Part shown: piece after piece, positions 56,920 through 64,000 of the stretch
How positions within the stretch are numbered: position 1 is the stretch's first letter
Layout: the number at the start of each line of letters is the position of its first letter
Assembly (NCBI RefSeq): GCF_963676685.1
Contig: NC_092344.1
Location: 56,132,830-56,196,829, forward strand
Direction: 5' to 3'
DNA from: Mytilus edulis
Lineage: Eukaryota; Mollusca; Bivalvia; Mytilida; Mytilidae
DNA length: 64,000 nt
Position numbers and translations under genes: made by a program
Notes under the pieces: generated by a model
Database searches by the model: none
Told to the model about the DNA's origin: nothing
The model's input: only the letters and a program-made list of their open reading frames with translations

Positions 56920-57125
56920 GGAACCTCAGCTGACCCCTAAATGAAAATGTGTTATAGTTCAGTGAAAATGGATGTCATACCTAACTCCAAACCATATAAA
57001 TAAACTAAAATTAAAAAAAAAATACAAGACAAACAAAGGCCAGAGGATTATGACTTTGGACACGCGCCAAATACGGCGGGGGTTGAACATGTTTTGTGAG
57101 ATCTCAAACCTCGCCTTAACGTCTA
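56920..57125 (-). repeat. Penelope-type 3' UTR fragment
   Basis: cagctgacccctaaatgaaa, acaaaggccagagg, cacgcgccaaatacggcggg and gtgagatctcaaac parallel 33990-34170. Confidence 0.65.
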
Positions 57126-57477
57126 TCTAATTTAGGAAAATATCTGAAATACGCCACAGATATAAAATTTTCATGACAATCTTCTGAATGATTTATACTA
57201 TGTAGTCTTGCCTCCTATTGTACTTAAAATGTTCTGTTATGATATACATGTACATATTTATGATATACCTATAAGCTGTATTGCTTTTGGTTTGAAATAA
57301 ACTAAACTTCTGGAACCTCTAGACAATGTATATATGTATATTATCATTATACTTTGAAATCGTATAATTGATATCCTATTGCAAAATAAGGAAAAAATTA
57401 TAAAAAAAATATTTCAGAAACACCTGTTTGGGAAAAAGGATAATTAGATAACTTTTGTGTCAACGTTATGTTTATCG

Positions 57478-58103
57478 TTAAGGGCATACGATACAGTTTT
57501 GATCCTGTATTTACAGTTTGATGAAAATTTCCATATAGGCTATTTTTTGCCTGATTAAAACAAGTATGTAATAAAAAATATACCTTCATGTGCTACTTTT
57601 TGAGTTAAATGAGGTCGAAATTTTGTATATTTGCTCAAAATTCGGATTTCTGGCAGTATTTTCCCTTTCGAAAAAAAGCCATAACTTTAATGTTTTAAAA
57701 GATAAACACAAATCGTTTTTTGTTAAATAATTTGTAATTTCTGTATTTTATAAGTATCCTAAAAACTTATGCAATATTTATTCAGAAATAACGCATATTT
57801 ATCAAATGGTCATGAATTGAGAAAAAAACGTAACTTTTTGCTGTATATTTATCAACATTAAAAAAATTGCACTATTTACAGTTTTATAAAATTTCATTCA
57901 CATAATCTCCCTGCAAAATGAAACAAAATGTCGTTTTAAAAAATAAGGGTCCATGTACTCGTTTTCAAATTAAATCAGTTTGAATGATAAAAATCAGTCG
58001 AAAATGCATCTTTTCCCGATATGTCACAGTTTGACGTCGCGAAAATAACATTTTACGTTAGCAACGTCATTACTTCCGCTGTAACTGTATCGTATGCCCT
58101 TAA
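57478..58103. mobile_element. TTAA-flanked MITE with 21-bp perfect ends
   Basis: TTAA at 57478-57481 and 58100-58103 encloses gggcatacgatacagtt and its exact complement. About 618 bp with no ORF. TTAA targets are typical of piggyBac-like transposases. Confidence 0.9.
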
Positions 58104-58239
58104 GTCGTGGCAAATCAGGTGAAACATTATTTAGAAATAGCTGCATATAAAAAAGGGAAAAAAACTTTTCATTATTTGCTTTAGTAAGCTTTGAATTACC
58201 TTTTAAAAACTGCGAGTATTCTCAGATAGATACTCTGTG

Positions 58240-58440
58240 TCTTTTATCTTGTTACTTGTTGAGTTTGGAATAGCCTAGTATGTCTGACTCTTTTCAATTG
58301 ACATTTACTTTCTATACACTGTCCAAGTTTTAGGGAGGATTGACACTCGTTTACGTATGTAACCTCGTTTTTGATGTGCCTGTTCATTTTCAGGGGCCTG
58401 TAATTCGGTGGTTGTAGTTGAACTATTCAGAGGGTTGCTT
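58240..58440 (+). repeat. Fragment of the Penelope-type UTR family
   Basis: 'tgacactcgtttacgtatgt', gatgtgcctgttcattttca and gggcctgtaattcggtggtt resemble 42100-42180. The 121-codon frame beginning inside it (58408-58773) has no recognised domain and is not called as a gene. Confidence 0.5.
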
Positions 58441-59010
58441 CATCCAGGTGTTAGTTTTTCGTTTATTTCAAATGATGTAATGTTATCGACAAAATATTTT
58501 CCCCAATTTTCACGAACTTTTAATAGCCTAAGTGTTTCGGGAAAGTTTCTTCATAGCTCGGTTGGCAGCTCTAAACACACATGCAAGTTTTGTCAACACA
58601 AACTCAAACAGCCGTATATTCAATATTCGAATAAACGTACTGTGTTTTATAACCAAGTTTTCCTTACGTGTGAAAACATAATTAATGTCAAAAGTGAAGT
58701 ATGTCAATATTTAAAAAAAAAACCTTCTCTTCTTAGAATGTTAAAAGGTCTTGTCGTTTACGTGATAGGTTAACGGTTACCAGTGGAGTTGTTATGTATA
58801 CCAGTGACAAAAACTTAGAGCAATGCATGTACATATCAATTAAATGACCATTTATTAAATAAAACATCTGTGTTCTTGCAGTGACATAAGTAATAATATG
58901 ACATATTTGGCAATAACTATGTGGCATATTAAATGCACATTAATTCACTATTCGCTGTTCTTATTAATTGTGTAAATAACAACAGCTGTTTACTTTAATT
59001 GTTAGTTATG
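58441..59010. other. Nothing recognised
   Basis: No gene or repeat assigned. Confidence 0.35.
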
Positions 59011-59223
59011 CAGATTGTTTATATGTATATAGCAATCATGTTTCGTTTGATTTTAATTTTAGTTTGCTGATAACAAAATCTATAATTACAAAAATAAAAA
59101 CAATATTCAAAGATTTAATTACAATGTTGAATCTGTAACCTTTAATTCATAGGTTAAGTTTATCTTAAAGTCGATAAGTTTACTCGGATCGTTCCTAAAT
59201 TTATTGGCTCGGAAAACAACATC
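59011..59223. repeat. Direct repeat, first copy
   Basis: cagattgtttatatgtatat through tattggctcggaaaacaaca. The second copy at 59970-60190 is about 93-95 percent identical by eye. Confidence 0.9.
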
Positions 59224-59309
59224 TTCATACAAATTCGTATCACGAATATGAAGGTTTGTTTTAGTATTTTCTACTATTCTAGAAACTCATATAAAAATAA
59301 AATATGTTG

Positions 59310-59460
59310 TTGTTGCCAATGAGACAACTCTCCACAATACACTGAATGACACAGAGATTGACAACGAAAGGTCACCGAACGGCCTATAACAATGAACAAA
59401 GCCCAGAACACATAGTCAGCTACTAAAGGACCTGAAATGACACTCGTTTAAGGAATTCAA
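59310..59460 (-). repeat. SINE-like dispersed repeat
   Basis: gccaatgagacaactctcca, 'gacaacgaaaggtcaccgaa', 'ggcctataacaatgaacaaa' and ctactaaaggacctgaaatg; related to 16826 and, inverted, to 42275-42360 and 59660-59720. Confidence 0.5.
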
Positions 59461-59969
59461 ATGAGAAAATTAACTGCCTGGTACAACATAATGAACACAA
59501 AATAATTTGCAACACAGCAACAAACAATAACCATTGAAGTTCCTGTCATTGGGAAGGGCACATACAGAATGTTTACCTATTGTGAAGGCGCTTACTAACA
59601 TTGGACAATGGTGTAACAGTACAACATATAACAAACTATAAAAATAAAATGAAAAGGGTTTACTGTGACCTATAGTTGTTAACTTCTGTGTCATTTGGTC
59701 TCTTGTTGGAGAGTTGTCTCATCTAACATAACACATACGTTGAAGGATACATGCACACCCAAACAACAAAAAGACATTAAGTTCAGATCTGAGAACTCGC
59801 AGTTATTGACAGCTAGTTCAGGGCCAATAACAACTAATGATAAAAACATGCATATAAGAATAAAGCAACAATCAGTACGCATCCAACTTACAATGGATAT
59901 AATGTAGTCGTCATACAAAGTCAACGAAAAACATTAGATTGTGCAATAACAAGATACTGCATTTATCAA

Positions 59970-60190
59970 CAGATTGTTTATATGTATATATCAATCATGT
60001 TTCGTTTCGTTTGATTTTAATTTTAGTTTGCTGATAACAAAATCAATATAATTACTAAATAAAAACAATATTCAAAGATTTAATTACAATGTTGAATTGG
60101 TAACCTTTAATTTATAGGTTAAGTTTATCTTAAAAATCGATACGTTTACTCGGATCGTTCCTAAATTTATTGGCTCGGAAAACAACATCA
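59970..60190. repeat. Direct repeat, second copy
   Basis: Same sequence as 59011-59223, offset about 960 bp, with small indels. Confidence 0.9.
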
Positions 60191-60194
60191 CCAT

Positions 60195-60425
60195 AAAAAT
60201 AAGGATGTGCTTTCCTGTTAGTAATAAGTTTTCGATTTTCTTGTCCCAGGAATAGATAACCTTAGCCGTATTTGGCACAACTTTTTGGAATTTTTGATCC
60301 TCAATGTACTTTGTACTTGTTTGGCTTTATAACTATTTTGATATGAGCGTCACTGATGAGTCTTATGTAGAGGAAACGCGCGTCTGACGTACTAAATTAT
60401 AATCCTGGTACTTTTGATAACTTTC
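60195..60425 (-). repeat. GCGCGTTTCGTCTACATAAG-type repeat, reverse copy
   Basis: accttagccgtatttggcac, tgagcgtcactgatgagtct, 'gaggaaacgcgcgtctgacg' and ataatcctggtacttttgat complement the copy at 43505. Confidence 0.8.
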
Positions 60426-60439
60426 TACAGGTACAACCA

Positions 60440-60720
60440 AACTTTAAAAAAAGCCAAAACTTTCAGGTGGAAGGGTCGACAGACCCTGTTCCGCATGTGA
60501 TATCCGTCGTGATGCTCGTGCTTGTGCAAATCCGGTAATAAGTATAATTTGGTAGGTCGTATTCGGGAAAAGTGAACGGAATTATAGTTACGACATTAGG
60601 ATCCTATCCGCTATCAACTGTGAATCGGATATTGATTTCCATAACGGTTGACCAACTCGAGCTGGCGTCCATAAAATTTACGACATTTATAACAAACCTT
60701 TCTTAAATTGTTCGTTTATG
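60440..60720 (-). mobile_element. Decayed Penelope-like fragment
   Basis: The minus strand reads K-F-Y-G-R-Q-L-E-L-V-N-R-Y-G, matching the end of the RT ORF at 44966. The UTR word 'ccgcatgtgatatccgtcgtg' type is diverged. Confidence 0.7.
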
Positions 60721-61177
60721 AATTTCAAATTATAAAGAAACTAAGGCGTCAACTCTTTCGTTTCTTTTTGTTCGTACAACTGTTTCAGTTGTTATACATC
60801 TTTGACTTTAAATTATACGACTTTTGCATTCCTTATGAATGTAAATCCAAATAAGTGCTTCGGATTTTACGTGTTGTTTTCATTTTTAGAAGATAATAGA
60901 TATGAGTTCTGCTTCCGACATTTGGAACATAGTTATGGTCATCGTTTCGAATACATCATTGTACTTCAAATAACATAACATTTAATGCACGATACTTCCG
61001 GTTTTACATTTCATTTGGAAATATAGACAGTATACATGTACACGAGACACTTTGTTATTGGTGTTGATAGTATGTTTATATTCAATGTAGAATTAATCGA
61101 TAAAATGAAAAAAATGAAGAAAAAAAATTAAACTAGAGTGTGTACATAACATGTTATTTTAATAATTACAAAAGGAT
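60721..61177. other. Nothing recognised
   Basis: AT-rich, downstream of ankyrin copy B. Confidence 0.4.
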
Positions 61178-61183
61178 TTTTAT
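61178..61183 (-). promoter_or_regulatory. Candidate poly(A) signal, ankyrin copy B
   Basis: AATAAA on the minus strand, about 54 bases past the stop at 61237-61239. Confidence 0.45.
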
Positions 61184-61236
61184 TTTGAATACATTGTATA
61201 TTTAAAATCACGACATTCAGTTTTATAAACCACTTC

Positions 61237-61289
61237 TCACTTTGAAGACTGCAAGCTTCTCTTAATATCAAGTCTTCTTTCAGGTGTAC
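61237..61289 (-). CDS. Terminal exon of ankyrin copy B
   Basis: After an acceptor (atactttcag, AG at 61290-61291), two bases complete the glycine codon opened by the exon at 63702, and 16 codons follow (T-P-E-R-R-L-D-I-K-R-S-L-Q-S-S-K) to TGA. Phase fits exactly. A homologous acceptor region exists at 51476. Confidence 0.6.
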
Positions 61290-61529
61290 CTGAAAGTATT
61301 ACATAAAAAATAGTATGATAAATTAAATGTTTTTAATACATGTATATAAGGTTTATGTTCCCTTGTAATTCATGTCGAAGAACAAGTGATCAGTATGCGG
61401 GAGATTCTCATTGACATGAAATGTGTTGAATTTGGAGGTACACTAATCATTGTCCAGCTGGCTGTCGGAATTTTTACAGGAATCAACTGCGTGACTCTCT
61501 CTCATTTATAGACACGTATATCTCATTCG

Positions 61530-61990
61530 AATATGACAACAAGGCGATTTCAATTTTCAAATTATATAGTTTTCCTTATATAAACAGCAATATACCAACA
61601 GATTTTGAAACCGAATGCATTCTTTCGAAATTTTTACGGACGCCATCACAAATTGGTTAACCATTGTGGGTTATTTATTTCAAAGATCACGACGGATATG
61701 CTCGAATTGTCGTAACCACAAGCTTGTCTACTTTTCAAGGAATGGGATATCATCGAATTTCAATTATCACCAAATGTGCACTTAAACTAGCAACCTGACA
61801 GATGCCACATGTTGAAAAGAGCCCTGTCGGAATATCTGAAATCATTACAGGTTTTTGTGGTAGTGCGTGTTGCTTGTTCTGGAGTTATTTATGCTACATT
61901 TTGAGGACTGTTGTTTGTCTTTTGGTCATATTTTCGGTTTTTTTCAAAGACGTATGCGTTTGAATGTCCTTTGGTATCTTTCGCTTCTAT
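61530..61990 (+). mobile_element. Decayed Penelope-like fragment, plus strand
   Basis: Scattered frames still read E-Y-D-N-K-A-I-S-I-F-K-L-Y, S-N-I-P-T-D-F-E and R-N-F-Y-G-R-H-H-K-L-V-N-H, aligning with the YDKRDDFSFP, SNIP and KFYGRHHELV blocks at 44966-45616. It then continues into UTR ending ctttggtatctttcgct. Located inside the last intron of ankyrin copy B, opposite strand. Confidence 0.75.
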
Positions 61991-62939
61991 TTTTTCACTC
62001 GAGTTTTGAGAATATATATTGCTCAAACGTCATCAGTGTCTGAGAAAAACATTCATGCGCCAGGGTTTTGTCAAAGAAAGTCTCTCCTTTTTTTTTCCCA
62101 AAATGTAAACGGAAGTTACAAAATCCTAAAAGATAACTTTTCACAAGCAATACAGGCTGGTGTTGAATACCTAGAAACGGACTGTTAGGTAATAACTACC
62201 ATATTCTTGACTGATGCAGGACATTATAAGACAAATGGTGGACTGAACCTGGTTATATGGCTAGCCAATGATCATGCTTATATGCCAATGTTAAAATTAC
62301 CGCTACGCTAAAATGACAACACTGCTGGACAGGAAGACAGCAAAAATAAACGAAAGAACACCCATGACTGAGAAATACATATATAGCTAATGCAAAATTA
62401 CATAACAACACGAAAACCGCAGAATAACAACGGACACCTCCCATGAATTTACGACATTACACTACAAACGAAGTAAAATCTGCGCGACATATGAATGGAT
62501 CAACGCCACAAAAAGTGACGTTTTTATTTTGTGATGTTTATATTATCACAGGTAAATTTCTAAATTTAAGATAGATTTGCTTTATTTATAGACAGTTATA
62601 TTATCAGAATATATAATTTGGATTGAGTTTGTATTGGCGCTATTTTATGTATTTTCTATCCATGTCAAGAATGAAAATATGGAATGGTGTTAATATTTGT
62701 ATTTTCTAACCATGTCGGTTTTTCTTCTTAATCAGAACTGCATAAACAACAAATCATGTGCATATAGTTGCTTTTAACTTAAAATCACGAAAATTAAAAT
62801 ACATATGTGTTGAGTTAGCGGAGATTTAGGTGCTGACGTTGTTTATCGTTTGAATTAATTTTACATAATATATTTACCCTTATTTGTTATTGTATAAAAC
62901 ACGCCTTTTTGGTTGTACGATTCTTGGCGTGGCTTGAGA
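61991..62939. other. Unassigned, partly repeat-like
   Basis: 62240-62500 (cacccatgactgagaaatac and neighbours) resembles decayed UTR-type repeat sequence but could not be classed. No exon found. Confidence 0.35.
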
Positions 62940-63180
62940 GGGTTAGCGTGAGAGGGTTAGCGCTATAGAACCAGGTTTAATCCACCATTTTCTACATTTG
63001 AAAATGCCTGTACCAAGTCAGGAATATGACAGTTCTTGTCCATTCGTTTTTGATGCGTTTTGTTTTTTGATTTTGCCATGTGATTATGGACTTTTCAAAT
63101 TGATTTTCCTCTGAGTTCAGTATTTTTGTGATTTTACTTTTTTTTTTTTTGGTATTTATCCATCCGGCTTTCAGGTTTTT
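62940..63180 (+). repeat. Dispersed repeat 'gtaccaagtcaggaatatgac' type
   Basis: 'aaccaggtttaatccaccat', gtaccaagtcaggaatatga, 'gattatggacttttcaaatt' and gagttcagtatttttgtgat; a second, more decayed copy at 63355-63540. Confidence 0.65.
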
Positions 63181-63354
63181 GATTTTGGTTGTTTTTATGC
63201 TCGACGGAGGTGCATATTGGTGCTTCGGACGTGATGATAGTTTTTTTTTAGTAATTTTTAATGCTGGATACCAATTATTGTCATGTTAACCAATAATGTC
63301 TATTTGGGTTTCTCGCAAAATTTTGTCAAGATGGCGGATCTTGAAGCGAGGATC

Positions 63355-63540
63355 ATAATATGAGAGGTTTAATCCATCATTTGTTAGGAAAATGCATGTA
63401 ACAAATAAGGAATATAACAGTTTGTTCGTTTATTTGTCTAATAAAATCGATCGTTCCTTCTGGCAGATTTTATGAACTTTTTCCCTTTTTAATAAACCTT
63501 CGAGTTTTTTTTAATTTTTCGTGAATTTGCTCAAACCGTT
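63355..63540 (+). repeat. Second copy of the 62940 repeat
   Basis: gagaggtttaatccatcatt, 'gcatgtaacaaataaggaat', atttgtctaataaaatcga; clearly related but diverged. Confidence 0.55.
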
Positions 63541-63701
63541 TTTCTTCATGTATATTGATTGATTTATTTTTTTTTAACTTTAAACGAGGGAAAACATGGC
63601 AACGTATTAGAGTGATCATAAATAATGTAAAAATTTCAATTGAAAGTCTTTGTCAAGTAAATCTTCACTAATTCATAATATCTTAATATCGCATTTCTTA
63701 C

Positions 63702-64000
63702 CACATCTACTTCCACGTTCTTTTTTCTCCAGAATATCAATAATGTTATCATGGCCATTCTTCTCGGCATACATAAGCGCTGTCCATCCATATATATCAT
63801 ATTTGGTCAGGTCACAGTCATTTTGGATAAGAAAAGAAACAAAACGCTCTCGTTCGGATTCAACTGTACTGCCTGTCCTGTTTGATGTCCGGTTGCTCCT
63901 ACATGTTTCTATTAGTGGTGTATTACCGAAATAGTTTATACAGTTTACCCCTGCACCTTTTGAAATTAAATCTGTAGCAAGTTGAAATCGATCTCTCCTT
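63702..64000 (-). CDS. Ankyrin-repeat protein, copy B (partial, runs off window)
   Basis: The exon extends past the right edge and ends at a donor (TGT G|gtaaga at 63701), leaving one base. It encodes R-F-Q-L-A-T-D-L-I-S-K-G-A-G-V-N-C-I-N then F-G-N-T-P-L-I-E-T-C, an insertion rich in S, R and T, F-L-I-Q-N-D-C-D-L-T-K-Y-D, and Y-G-W-T-A-L-M-Y-A-E-K-N-G-H: two ankyrin repeats with intact G-x-T-P-L and G-W-T-A-L cores. Ankyrin repeats mediate protein binding. It is the fuller paralogue of 55649-55873 and joins the terminal exon at 61237-61289. Confidence 0.85.

Noticed and set aside
58408..58773. 121-codon plus-strand frame
   Set aside because: Starts within a dispersed repeat and shows no recognisable domain or initiation context.
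59011..60190. LTR retrotransposon in miniature
   Set aside because: The direct repeats lack TG...CA ends and no primer-binding site or polypurine tract was seen.

Overview
The window reads as AT-rich animal nuclear DNA: genes are split into short exons with GT..AG introns, intergenic DNA is packed with old transposon pieces, and there are no long ORFs apart from reverse-transcriptase remnants. The gene families (C1q domain, thrombospondin type 1, ankyrin, a GATOR1 subunit) and the repeat families point to a marine bivalve, most likely a mussel (Mytilus or a close relative). The species call rests on remembered repeat and family style, not on a search.

Left part (1-12.5 kb): a 5'-truncated LINE, then three N-terminal coding exons of NPRL2 on the minus strand (about 11.1, 6.7 and 3.6 kb; the rest lies beyond the left edge). 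The first NPRL2 intron holds a three-level nested insertion (Penelope-like fragment inside an AGCTCACC-type element inside a LINE) and a 1.19-kb palindrome made of two inverted TTAA-flanked MITEs. Middle left (12.5-25 kb): mostly unassigned AT-rich DNA with repeats, minisatellites, a MITE that encloses a minisatellite, and a few orphan exon-like pieces.

Centre (25.7-36.3 kb): the most unusual region. A unit of about 3.5 kb with four small spliced exons is present three times in tandem on the plus strand. Splice sites are kept in all copies, but reading frames are not, so it is best read as a tandemly triplicated spliced non-coding locus. The third copy is split by a Penelope-like insertion.

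Right part (36-64 kb): repeats and a Tc1-like element; a nine-exon minus-strand gene (42.6-48.5 kb) ending in two thrombospondin type 1 repeats, with an unrecognised N-terminal region and a 14-nt microexon; a C1q-domain exon with one frameshift; and two related ankyrin genes on the minus strand (51.5-55.9 and 61.2-64 kb), the second running off the right edge. Most remaining DNA is repeat-derived.
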